From positions 72,631 to 136,630 of the forward strand of contig NMRB01000168.1 in assembly GCA_002633025.1 (NCBI GenBank): a stretch of 64,000 nt of DNA. Reading direction: 5' to 3'. Positions 1-11,300 of this stretch are shown here, in pieces (position 1 is the first letter of the stretch; every line of letters begins with the position of its first letter). The notes under the pieces were generated by a model that worked only from the letters and a program-made list of their open reading frames with translations, was not told the DNA's origin and did not search any database. Origin of the DNA: Notospermus geniculatus. Lineage: Eukaryota; Nemertea; Pilidiophora; Heteronemertea; Lineidae. The position numbers were made by a program, and so were the translations under genes.

Positions 1-399
1 TGCCATTGGCTCTACCCCATGTCAGGGTAGGCCTACATTTCATTCACTTTTCGAATTGCCTTTGATATTTGCAACTGCTTTTTAGTTGCTGAAGCATACT
101 ACCTTTTAAAGGTAGTGGTAAATAATATTTACAAATATATATCGGCAGTGGAAACACTTTCAATTCCTTTTCACCATATCATGTTTAGGAAGGGGTCCTA
201 AATAATTAAATATTAGGAAAAAATTACGTAAGGCAATGCAGCGTATTAACCCTCCAACTGCAAAGATTCATTCTCAGATTGTTAAAATAGAAAAAAAATA
301 AAGAAAATGGCTTTATGCTGAAACAAACATTGTCTCCTTTATTTTCCCACCATCAGTGGAATTCAAGAACTGCAGTAACCATATACTGCATTCAGAGAA
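1..399. other. No feature recognised
   Basis: AT-rich sequence at the window edge. I see no exon-like reading frame, no inverted repeat and no RNA gene in it. Confidence 0.5.
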
Positions 400-475
400 C
401 AACATGGACCTTTACCCATGAAACGTTGAGAAAGATAGCACAACGGACAGCAATGCGCGTACAGCCCTAGAATCA

Positions 476-600
476 TTAGGGCATTTTTGCAAAGCCCCCG
501 AAACGCCAACGCGAACGCCAAACCCATTGTTCGATGCCACGAAGAGAGCACCGAACAAAAGGATAGATGTTTGCGTCGGCGTTTCGGGGGCTTGGCTTTC
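476..600. mobile_element. Foldback MITE, GCAAAGCCCCCGAAACG family, copy 1
   Basis: The ends are inverted copies of TTTTTGCAAAGCCCCCGAAACG, with a central part containing CCCATTGTTCGATGCC. The right end is slightly decayed and runs directly into the next copy. The same element recurs at 602, 1169, 24361, 51443 and 53859, with a right-end fragment at 55411. Confidence 0.7.
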
Positions 601-601
601 A

Positions 602-737
602 ATAGGGAGTTTTCGCAAAGCCCCCGAAACGCCAACGCGAACGTCTATTCTTTTGTTCGGTGCCTTCTTCGCGGCATCGAACAATGGGATTGGCGTTCGC
701 GTTGGCGTTTCGGGGGCTTTGCGAAAACTCCCTATTA
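602..737. mobile_element. Foldback MITE, GCAAAGCCCCCGAAACG family, copy 2
   Basis: This is the best preserved member. It begins ATAGGGAGTTTTCGCAAAGC and ends with the reverse complement, GCTTTGCGAAAACTCCCTAT, and is about 136 bases long. It abuts copy 1, so the two stand head to tail inside the satellite. Confidence 0.8.
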
Positions 738-1168
738 AAATGAAAGAGCACAACTGAAAACAATACCGATGAAACGTCTAGAGGGCACATGGAGAGCAAT
801 ACCCGCATGGCCCCAGACCAATAAAAATGAAAGAGGACAACTGAAAGAAATACCCATGAAACGTCGAGAGCACAACGGAGAGCAATACGCGCACGGCCCT
901 AGACCCATAAAATGAAACAACTGAAAGCAATACCCATGAAACGTCGAGAGAGCACAACGGAGAGCAATACGCGTAGGCCCTAGAGCAATAAAAATGAAAG
1001 AGGACAACTGAAAGCAATACCCATGAAACGTCGAGAGAGCACAACGGAGGGCAAAACGCGTAGGCCCTAGACCCATAAAATGAAACAACTGAAAGCGATG
1101 CCCATGAGACGTCGAGACGATGAAACGTCACCCATGAATCGTCGAGACTGCACAAGGGTATGGTTAGC

Positions 1169-1312
1169 AATAATAGAGAGTTTTCGCAAAGCCCCGAAAC
1201 GCCAAATGCGAAAGCCAAACCAATTGTTCGACGCCACGAAGAGTGTACCGCACAGAAGGATTTTATAGACGTTCGTGTTGGCGTTTCGGGGGCTTTGCGA
1301 AAACTCGCTAAT
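1169..1312. mobile_element. Foldback MITE, GCAAAGCCCCCGAAACG family, copy 3
   Basis: Inverted ends TAGAGAGTTTTCGCAAAGC and GCTTTGCGAAAACTCGCTA flank a centre similar to copies 1 and 2. It lies just outside the recognisable satellite units. It is too short to encode a transposase. Confidence 0.75.
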
Positions 1313-4133
1313 GATGGTAATTTTATACCAGTAAAATGTGAGAGAGCAACGGAGAGCAAGATGACGCTCTATCCTTGAAACGTCGACACGCCACCGCCGC
1401 CCGCCTTGGAATATGAATGACCCACCAGGAGAGAAACCACACCACGCCTTGATAGAGCCGCGTTGAATATCAAATGAAGTGATCGAATCCAGCAAACATT
1501 GTCCCGTGGGTGAATTCCAATATTCCTTTCTCTACCGTCGCGTCATTCTTCTTTACGGCACGCCGTCTCGCTGATCGTGGTTTTGTCTCGGACTGTGGCC
1601 TTTCATTGCTGGATGTGTTGCCGGTATATTGGTTTGGTTCGCATCAGTCAGTCAGGTTGTGAATATCGTGCAGGTGATAGATCGAAGGTTCGTGGATGGC
1701 ATACTAGTACTTTCTCTAATGAGAGCTTGAACGATTATGGACGTACGGCATTATGGAAAGGTAAGTGGCAATGGTGTTTCATTTCGACTTTTGCTTGTGG
1801 TATGGCTTGTTTGGAAATTCGTACGTTTCAAATATTTTTCATGATGAATGCCTGCAATTACCGGCTGAATTAGATCAAAAATAGAAGGACCTTAGACAAA
1901 AAATCTCCGGAGGACCTGCTGCTCCGTAGTAGCCTTGTTCTCTGACCGTTATCTACATTCTGGACATAAGGATGAAGATGATGCCAATGAAATTGCCAGT
2001 GCGGATCCGCAAGTCGGACGCAGCTTTGCGAACAAGGACCAACGATGCCAGTGATAGGCCAAATTCTCTGTGCCTGCCGTAACTTCTAAAATCAGCTCAA
2101 GTTGCTGAACGTTACGGAGGATCATTTCTCTTATCGATTTTTTGTTGGGGGGGGGGTCTCTTTTTGTATGTTTGGTGCAGGTTTTTGTTGGTCTTTTCGG
2201 GGGGGGGGGATGACGTTGTTTTACTATCAGCATTTAACAAACATATGCCGGTACTTTTCCGAACAGCAAAAGCCAATGCCCTCAAAATTACCCTGAACTA
2301 ATTTTTAGTAATTTTGGCGCAGCCTATCAGTAACGAAACAATAGATCACGACAAATATCAAATGGTTCGCTTATCTGATTTATATTTAGTTTTTTGTTTT
2401 CTCTCGTTTTGTGCCATAGATGAGTGCTAGAACCCTCTGGGATGAGACAACCCAGAGCCAGTGTTTCAGGTTTGTTGACACAGGTTTATGGACCCGGCGG
2501 TTTGGTCAACAAACATCATGTGCCCAGTATTCAGTCTCTAATTTGGAATCGATAACTATTAATAGAAATTGATTTCTCTTGGACACTACATCATTGATGG
2601 CCTCAGCAACGATTGAACGTGTCGTACACACAGACAGACAGACAGTTGTGTCGATCGGTTTAAAAGGTTTTCTAACGATGCAGGGAACACTGGGTTATAG
2701 GAACACCGACAGATATTACACCAGTTCGGCATGCCGAAGTCAAGAAGCTTTTTTTCTAGTCTGTCGTGTGACTTAGAGCTGTTGACTTGTCTCAAATAAA
2801 GGATAGGTAAATGAACAATTACAATGGGGATGACGAAAACTTCGATCAATCAGTCGGAATTTTCTCACGTGTGAGATCAAAATGTGAACAGCATGTCAAA
2901 ACATTTAAAAGAAATTTAATGATGATCAATGATTGACGAGTGCTCATTGAGAACAAGTCAAATTCTTGCTGCACACGGTCGATTGTTCAAAAGATATTTC
3001 TTAAATTCTGATGCAGGAACTACCACATTAAATTTGTAAACTCACTATACAACAGTTCTCAGAAAATTCAATTAAAACTTTGACATTGCATGGTCGATTT
3101 TTTTTTCAGAAAAATATTGTATATTTATTCAGATTCAGGACCTGCCACGTAAACTTGTAGACACATTTATGCATATCTTTATCGAGCATAATCAGAAAAT
3201 TTGATTAAAAATTTGACCATGTATACGGCAAGCATTAATCATTTTACGCCGCTGTCTCTTCGACTTCTCATATGTTTGTACAGTAAGCACTGAATTCTAT
3301 TGAAATTATAGCCTAAGTGGAAAAAATAAATCATTATAATGCACACTTCATGCGCCTCTCTGATGATCCATCAACGGTTTGAAAAGAAACGGGGTGAAAC
3401 GGTAGACGAACCAGACACACATGTCTGGTGAACGTCAAACTTTTCTTTTGGGCGTTTTACAAAAGTGTGAAAAAAAACTGAACAAGATATTTGAGATGTC
3501 ATTATACGCTTTCTGCTCGCGACACATTTTGAATCGCAACTAGGCCTACATCATTTTTTCATTCTTACCGAAATTGAACGTAGCCCCCATGTGGTGGCGA
3601 TATGGGGACTCAAAGGTGATCTCATTATGCCGTGGGAACTTTTGCGTAAAACTAGTGACTTGCAGAAGTAACTCTGTGAACTGGCAGGCTCAGCATGTGA
3701 CTGCCTTTAGTCCCCAAAAGCCCAAGTCCACCAAACCAAATTGAACCACACTTACATGGCTAGAGTGTCCAATTTTGCTCTCAAATGCCGGGAAATGGCG
3801 TATAAGCAATCTTATTTTCTAAAATTTTTCCCGGGGAGGCCACCCGTACCCCCGCCGATATTTTTCGGTTCTGTGGACTACGGCTACGGTCCGCTGTTTT
3901 ATTGAATCTTTGCCCCCCCCCCCTCCCCCAACCTCCAGGACGTTCCTACATGTACGGCCCTGTGGAGTTTGGAAGGACAAGAACCAGTCGCCATGCTCAT
4001 CCCCAGGTCAAAAGGGGGGAGAATGATGAAAATGCTCAAGGATATCGGTTAAGACGGCAACAATAACGGTTTGCAGGCCTTCTCAGGCAGTAGGAATCAT
4101 CCTCATTATGCACTTATGAAAAACACAACTCTA
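1313..4133. other. No gene recognised; homopolymer G tracts
   Basis: I see no supportable exon. Poly-G tracts lie at 2147-2156 and 2199-2209, a short GACA run at about 2629-2645 and a poly-C tract near 3915. The open frame at 1577-1873 is about 98 codons and resembles no family I know; a GTAAGT lies inside it at about 1761. Without an acceptor or homology I do not call it. Confidence 0.4.
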
Positions 4134-4310
4134 AAGGCGCTGCTCCACTTGACAGTTTTCTCGCAGAAGTTGGCTCACAATGGGCAAAAAATCACCGTTG
4201 TTTGTGTCCTGTTGGCTTACGCTGGGACCAATGACACAAACAACTGCTCGCAGTTGAGTTGCCCATTGTGAGCCAACTTCTGAGAAAAAACTGTCAAGCG
4301 GAGCAGCTCC
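4134..4310. mobile_element. Foldback MITE, GAGAAAACTSTCA/GTTGGCTCACA family
   Basis: AGGCGCTGCTCCACTTGACA at the left pairs with the inverted TGTCAAGCGGAGCAGCTCCT at the right. Inside these, AGAAGTTGGCTCACAATGGGC is repeated inverted. A relative with the same inner arms lies at 43049-43228, nested in another element, and a left-half fragment is near 35390-35450. Confidence 0.75.
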
Positions 4311-4839
4311 TCAACCTAAAAAAGTTCGATCGAGTATAAATGTACGTGTGTTACTATCGCCAAAACAGAGTAAATAATGTTATCTACACGTTTTTCTCAA
4401 TATTCAAATTATATGCACAATGAATGTTACCGAACTACCACACTCACCACATTGCAAGAGGGATTAGGCCACTACAAATACATTATTCGACCGCAACCAC
4501 AAACCATTCGTATTGTCTGGTGGCTTTAATTAATACATGTATATCCAATGGCCCAATGGCAAGATCAAAACAAAAGCGTAAATTTCAAGCGTTTTAACTG
4601 ACCCAACTTGCAGATATTTTGCAAATATCACTGTCTCGTCTCACTATTCAGCTTCTTCGTTGTTGATAACGAGTAACAAATGCCCAGTCAAAAATTTTGA
4701 AATTGCACCAAATCAAAAGTCTGGAATAATTTTTATATTTGCTCGGCAAATGTTTTGGCCAAGCAACGACCCACGTTTGTTTCAGTTGTTCCATCATTTC
4801 TACCTTGGCCTGCCCTAAGATTTTCTTCTAGACGGCCCA

Positions 4840-5227
4840 TTAGCCGTGGTTACACTACATAAAATCCCCGGGTTTTTTGCGGTCACACCTATGAATTGCC
4901 GGGCTTCAAGAAACCCGTGTCTGAAAAACTTGGGTTTTTGAGACACGGCAATCTCGCCGTGCTTTTCGAAATCCCCGTGTTTTCGTTAGTTCTTCGCACG
5001 GCGACAGATGGCGCAGCCATTGAGTAACGTCGTTTTCGCGACTCCAACAATGTCTGCCAATACAGAAATGACCGAAGAGTCAGTGCATGCAGCGCAACTG
5101 TCGCCGGGCTACTTAACTACATGTATAATGTACATAGTGGTGTGACCTCACGCCGGGATTTTCGTACACACGGGTTTGACACGGGTCTGGAAAAACACGG
5201 GTATTTTCAACAGGTGTAGCCTTAGCT
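4840..5227. mobile_element. TIR element, TTAGCCGTGGTTACACTACA family, copy 1
   Basis: The left end reads TTAGCCGTGGTTACACTACA; the right end is a decayed inverted copy. The interior repeats ACACGGG/CCCGTGT motifs in both orientations. The whole element matches 38373-38754 in the opposite orientation, which fixes both boundaries. There is no coding capacity. Confidence 0.75.
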
Positions 5228-5837
5228 ACTGTAGTGTCCACAGCATAGATGAGCAACTTTGGGTTGGACGACTCCTTTATCACTGGAGTACAGCATGTGA
5301 TATTTTAGACGGATGTCCAACAGCAAAAGCTAGATGCCGATGATTGCGGTGTTCCCACACACACTGAAATTATTTCGCAATGAATACCACCATAAAGATA
5401 TCATTAGATGTTTATAAATAAGTTTTATCAAAAACCTAAAACCATCTCATCGATCGCAATTCACTGCTATGCACTAACGGGCATTTAGAAAAACCAAATA
5501 TTGAAACGAACGGGTATTATTAACACAAATGACAAACAAACCACCACAAATATCATAATCAATCATCCGTTTCGTTCAATTCATTCAGTCAATTCATTTA
5601 TTTCTTAATTCCCCCTTTCAGGCTATGAATTGGCCCGTGACGATGTTGGCTGACCGTGTGACATGGGGTCTCAATCTGTGATACGGAACATGCGAGAGAA
5701 TGGTCTTGGCTTCAACGTAAGGTGATTTTACAGTCATGTGCATGTATAGTGTAATGGCAGATGCTATCCTTGGCCTTTCACAGCCACTGGCGATTCCATA
5801 AGAACCTCCAAATCAGCTTCCATGCAAGTCAGTCCAT

Positions 5838-5987
5838 CGTAAAGCCGGTGACAGACTGGCGCGTCCTGCAGGCGTTCCGCCAATCAGATTCTTCGATAGG
5901 TATTTCGGTCCGTGTTACCGCCTGCCTGATTGGTTGAACGCTTTCAGACGCGTTGCTTACGCGCCAAGTCTGTCACCGCCTTTACGG
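5838..5987. mobile_element. Foldback MITE, GTAAAGCCGGTGACAGACT
   Basis: GTAAAGCCGGTGACAGACTGGCGCG at the left is the inverted partner of CGCGCCAAGTCTGTCACCGCCTTTAC at the right, with a second inner pair around CCAATCAG/CTGATTGG. It is about 150 bases and I found no other full copy in this window. Confidence 0.65.
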
Positions 5988-6043
5988 TCAACCAACGTGA
6001 GAAAAGTCGCCTTCTAATTAATTTACTCGACCTACTGATTCCT

Positions 6044-6173
6044 AATAGAGTTGTTGTCTATTCATGACCGTTGAAGGTCCCAAACTGTTGCTGTATATTG
6101 CAAGCATTGTCACCCTTCAGTGAACTGTTTGATATGAAGTGCCCAACAGTTACGAATAGGCAACAACTCCAAT
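6044..6173. mobile_element. Foldback MITE, AGAGTTGTTGTCTATTCATG family, copy 1
   Basis: The left arm AGTTGTTGTCTATTC pairs with GAATAGGCAACAACT at the right. Inner arms ACTGTTGCTG and CAACAGT also pair. A second copy at 27010-27264 carries an insertion, so this copy shows the uninterrupted form. Confidence 0.75.
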
Positions 6174-7545
6174 AAAGACGGACTTTGCGCATCACTCGCT
6201 GACCACGACGCTAATCATGCACCAACTGTGACCAAACCGTTAGAGCATGGTGACCAGCAACGCGCTCTAGATCGCGTCTAAAGGACCTTCATGTTATATT
6301 TTCAAACATTTGTAACGATGCGAATCGTCACAGAGGTACATTCCATAAATAGAATACTGTTTGATAATTACTGAACAAGGCTCCTTTCCAAAAGAGTAAT
6401 GGGTTGGTTGCTAGCTGTATTAGAGATAGTTCGAAATGTTTGGTTTAAGGTTTCACATACCGGTATCGTTAATGCCTGTGTCACACTGTCCCGAAGTTGA
6501 CACCCTATGGCCATACGAACTAACGGAAACTTTTGGAAATCTTACTGATAAATGCCAGCCTGAAGAAGACCCCGGTTGGGATCGAAAATTTGCAAGATTC
6601 TGGAAGTTGACTTCGGGGCCGTCTTCACGCAAAATTCAAAATTCCATATTCGTGTGGCCATCGGGTGTCTAATTTCAGNTCCGCGAACTTCGCTGGTGAA
6701 ATCCCATGTGATAGAAATCACACTGCGACGGGTCCTGACATGTCTATTTCACTATCAGATATACCTAAACCAATAACATCAATCATGCCAAACCTACAGA
6801 CGAAATCATAAAGAACTTTCTTTTCGTAAAATCTCATTCAGTGATTAACGCCATTATTGCAATGTCAAGCTCAGCAGAGAGCGATTTACGGCTGAAAGTC
6901 TCAATTGAAATTTCTTAAACGAATTTCGCTCGATTCTATGGATTAAATAAAAGTCGTCAGTGAGATCACCTATATACAGTACATTAGTGACTTTTTTTCT
7001 CACTCTCTCGGTCATCGGTTGGTAAATAGGCCTAAAGTACGACACATTTCGTTTGTGTGGTGTGACTTTAGTGAGATAATTTATTCAGTGTAAGTAAATT
7101 GTACTATTTATTATAATTTGTGTCGACGGACGTAAGCGCCAGCAAGACTACATGTACATTTATTCGGAGTCAAGGGGACTTCGGCGTGAGACCAAAAATT
7201 TGTAAGCGAGCGATCAGACCAATGAGAAGCTTCAATTTCGAAAACTTCCCGGTCTATTGATTCAGAAAGAACAATATCAGATCAAGAATGACGATCTCAT
7301 GTCATTCCCATGTTTAGCGGCTAACAGGATAAGTTGGGGTGTTGCACGCTATCACCGGCTAGGAGATATGAATGAATTGGAACTTTGCTTCTTTACAGAT
7401 ACTTATTCAGAACCTTTCCAGAAACTTAATGAGGGCTGAACTTGCGGAAGAGTTTCTACATTGACTGGTTTCAACTCCCATACAGCGACGGCGAATTCCG
7501 AAAAACCTGAGAGATCCAAGTGGAATGGACAGAGGGTTGTTTATC
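6174..7545. other. No gene recognised
   Basis: This is the likely 5' flank of the + strand gene. A stretch at about 6555-6595 is the reverse complement of the centre of the foldback element at 56061-56213 (the CCCCGGTTGGG region), so a decayed copy is present. There is a single N at 6679. The open frames here are short and unrecognised. Confidence 0.4.
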
Positions 7546-7855
7546 GTCAAGAATAGGCAAAGGCAGTAGGAAAACGTGGCTGTTTTCAGGACTTTACCCG
7601 TCGAGAATAGGCAAAGGCAGTAGGAAAACCTGGCCGTTTTCAGGACTTTACCCATCAAGAATAGGCAAAGGCAGTAGGAAAACTTGGCTGTTTTCAGGAC
7701 TTTACCCGCCAAGAATAGGCAAAGGCAATAGGAAAACCTGGCTGTTTTCAGGACTTCACCCGTCAAGAATAGGCAAAGGCAGTTGGGAAACCTGGCTTTT
7801 TTCGTACCCGTCAAGAATAAGCAAAGGCAGTCGGAAAACCTGGCTGTTTTCAGCA
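7546..7855. repeat. 54-bp minisatellite, six units
   Basis: Units beginning GTCAAGAATAGGCAAAGGCA start at 7546, 7600, 7654, 7708, 7762 and 7810. The first four spacings are exactly 54 bases and the last is 48. Because 54 and 48 are multiples of three, the array stays open on both strands, giving an 18-residue repeat either way. It ends about 130 bases before the first coding exon of the + strand gene. I see no start or splice signal that would make it coding. Confidence 0.85.
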
Positions 7856-7983
7856 CTTCGAAAACCTGTCTGTTGTCGGGAAAAGGAAAACGTGCTTGTT
7901 TTCTGGATAAGGAACCAATTTCGCGTCAGGAATATAGGAAATAACTGTGCAATTTTAGTCACACTGTAAGACCGTTAAAACAT

Positions 7984-8371
7984 ATGACAATGATAATGCC
8001 GGGAGTACCACGGAGTAAGTCCTCAACGGATACTTTCAGAAGGCTGCGACAAAATAGCAATGCTGAAAGAGTCAAAAGCGTACAATGGAAAGTCGAAGAC
8101 AGAAAATTACAAAAAGAACTCCACATGATCGAAAAGGAACAGAAGAGAGCCGGTCGGATGCTCCACCGAGAAAAATTCGGTGTCGCTATGGAATTGAACA
8201 ACATAAAGAAAGATATGCAAGAAGCGAGGAATGTCAGGAATGAGTCTTGCGTCGTTGTCGGAGATGGGTCCTTAGTGAGGTTGAATAAGCTATGGGTACG
8301 GGAGCGACGACTGTCGTTACCTGTTAACCTCGTCGCTGGGCCTTCGTCGGCTGCCAGCGTCGCTTCCAGTG
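7984..8371 (+). CDS. Exon 1 of the unrecognised + strand gene
   Basis: The exon encodes residues 1-129 plus one base and ends at the donor G|GTAAGT (8372). The segment VEDRKLQKELHMIEKEQKR and the following KREK/MELNNIKKDMQEA-like stretch are strongly charged and helical. A basic serine site, RERRLSLP, lies near the end of the exon at S111. Upstream is the 54-bp minisatellite; I cannot see a promoter. Confidence 0.65.
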
Positions 8372-11300
8372 GTAAGTACATGTATAATTTAGAGAAGATT
8401 GGTTCCCGATATCTTCGGTAGGAGCAAATAGTGAGATTACATAGTAGCGTCTGTCGTTTTTTTAGATTCGGGTACCACGATCCTCCGCTAGGTGTCGTGG
8501 TACCAATCTACACTGTCGTTTATAATCACGTGATGGTCCGATAAGAAGCCAATGAAAAATGCGGTGATTGGTCGCTCTCATTCAACAAATACCTTTCTAC
8601 CAATCGACGCGTTTTTCGTCTACGGTTTACTCAGAGAGATTCAGCATCGGCACCATCACCATCTTGTTCAGCAGCAGCATCACTTTCCAAATCCGACTAT
8701 AGAAATTACTTATTTCAAGACGTCGACACGGGACAGCATAGGCCCCTCTTTTTATTCTCCTAGCAGAAGCCTCCGCTCTTCGGACTCCTTAAGGTTGACA
8801 GTGCCAAGAATTAGGAAAGCAATTGGAGACCGCTCCTTCTCATGCACTGCCCCAAGGCTGTGGAACGGTCTCCCTCTGGCCATTCGATCTGCCAGCTCTC
8901 TGTCGGCCTTTAAAGCGAGTCTGAAGACGCATCTTTTTAGATCTTTTTATGGGTGTTAGTCCGCCTCCTTTTGGGTTTTTAATCAATGTGTTTATCTTCG
9001 TCATTCCTTTTTGTTTTGTTTTTTTGTCTTTTTAATTTTCTGTAAGGCGCAGTGATATATATATGAACTGCGCCGTATAAATACCGTTTTATTATCATTT
9101 TATTATTACATCTTAACCAATCAAGGAAGTTTACAGATAATACCTAAACGCATCATTTATGAGAGTGAATGAAAGAGGATGGATTTGTACCTGACGTAAT
9201 TAGCAATACCATTATGGACGTTGCTTTTTTGCGGATGGTCTATTGAATGCTTAATATAGCACACGACTATGCACGGAGATAGGACCTCTTTGTTGGAGAA
9301 ATAAGTCTTTGAGATTGACAAATTTAACGTGCAATCGAATTACATGGAAATACTACACGGCGTAAAATACCATACTAGGCTGATATCTTTTTTCTATGCC
9401 TGACTCATAATTGTTCAATGGCACAGTGTATAGGCTAAGCCCCCACTGTGCCTTTCGGCACCAGACATCTGACATGAAAGAAATCGCCTACTACTCCTGT
9501 TTAATATCTTTTACATATCAATATAACGGCATAGCATGAATAGGACTTCACGAGGGTAAAACCTGAGTTTTAATTCTCCACTCAAATAGGCCTTGATATT
9601 CAGTAAAATATGCCAGTAGTAGGTTGTACATACCAAACAATTCTACCACCATGATAATCTGAACACACGTGCTTGAGGGCAAGGCACGTCTATCAATGGC
9701 AACATATTAAAATGTCTGTGTCCACTGGCATGACTGGCAACATTTTTACAACATTCAGAGTTACAACACCATGTTGAACGAATGTCCATCTTGCGTGTAC
9801 AGGGAAAAGAATTGGCCAACATTTTGTTCCTTCAAATGTTGCTACAGGCACGTGTATAATGTTGGAAAAGGAACTGGGAAGTAATGCCCGCTGGACACGA
9901 TCAAATTTTTCTTCCAATTTTTTGGAAATTCAGATTGCAGGCCTATTGTGGCTTCAATGTATAAACCCACATGCAGGCCTTTATTGAGCACATTCAGAAA
10001 ATTGGGTGAAAAATTTGATCGTGTACAGCGGGTATAGGGATCAAAAGATCGCATTGCTCTGGGACCTTATTCGCAAAGCACCGGTAAATTTTTAAGGGCA
10101 CGCAACTCCTTTGTCTGGCTTATAGTGAACAATAGGTTGTCCGCAAATGGACAATACATGTATAAGTTTACGCAGTGCTCAAGTTACGGGGGGGTTGTGA
10201 ATAAGGTCCCTGGTATGTTGTTCAAATGTTAGAAAATGGTTGCCACTGTACATGTACACACAGCTTAAATCGCGGACACCGCTGCTACGAGCTCTATCAC
10301 ACGGACAGCAGAGTTAGTCCGCAAATTCACGTCTGTTCTGTTTATTTGATCTCAGTACGGTAATGAGAACCCCCTCAAACCAGAACAGCACATGCAGTCC
10401 CGAAGGTGTAGTCCTTAACACAGAGGTACCACGTGTGTGTGTTCCATTTCAGACGGGTATTCTACCTACTCATCAGACAGCCGACCGGGTTCGAGGAGAC
10501 CTTCAAGACCGGGAACGGGTGGGGTGAGGCATGCTTTCCTCCCCCCGAGTACCGATGACGCAATGGCTATCAGAAGAGTGCAGCAAATGAACGGATACGA
10601 CGAGGATGGGGCGAACAAGGAGGGCTCCGAGTCGGATGAGTCGGAGTTCCGTCCAAGTATTGTGTAAGGTTTGAAGGAATGAAGTTAGCATTTTTTTCTC
10701 ACAACGTTGAAACATTATTCGAGATCTGATTCCTATCGGATGGATGGGTCGAACTGCTGCTAGGCCTGGGCCTACACCTGCCATCGAATTGTTTCGGTCT
10801 ATATATATGCTTAGGACGTGTGAGATGGTGCGGAGAGAGATGAGAGATGTGTGTATCGTCTAGGCTGAAATGACGGGGGGGGGGGGTCGAGCAAATCAGA
10901 TTGGTCAAGTAGCATGGAGCACGGTATTTTCACGCTGCCTACTTGTTGCACTGGGCCTATATTAAACCCTCTAACCTGGCACCGAAGGTCTAGCGTCGGA
11001 ACGTGGGAGCTGGAAGGCCCACACGGCATCCTACTGGCCTACAATGTATATCGGTAGGCCTACGGGGTACGGGCATCCCGATGAGCACATCGGTTCTGGT
11101 AGGCCAAGGCCTACTCTCCATTCCACTTTCGAGTGTCCCGAGGTTTATGAACGATAGCTCCGTCAAATTTGGGTCAAATTTGACGAAACATACGGCTCAA
11201 TCGATTCATCTTTCTTGCCGCTACAGCCATCATCGCTGTCATTTTCCCAAAAAACGTGATAGAAAAAAGTTCTTTCACCAATCACAGTTCGTATCAGTTT

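Larger units (their letters stand above)
400..1160. repeat. Degenerate satellite array, alternating 80/87-bp units
   Basis: The phrase ACTGAAAGCAATACCCATG recurs with small changes at about 753, 840, 920, 1007 and 1088. The spacings are therefore 87, 80, 87 and 81 bases, an alternating pair that suggests a dimeric unit of about 167 bases. An older unit lies at about 414-472 and a decayed piece at about 1330-1390. Two inverted-repeat elements sit inside the array at 476-737. Short open frames on both strands here are products of the repeat, not genes. Confidence 0.75.

Noticed and set aside
1577-1873. 98-codon frame on the + strand with an internal GTAAGT
   Set aside because: No family resemblance and no downstream acceptor in phase that I could support.
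7407-7856. 149-codon frame on the - strand
   Set aside because: It is the reverse reading of the 54-base minisatellite; open only because the unit is a multiple of three.
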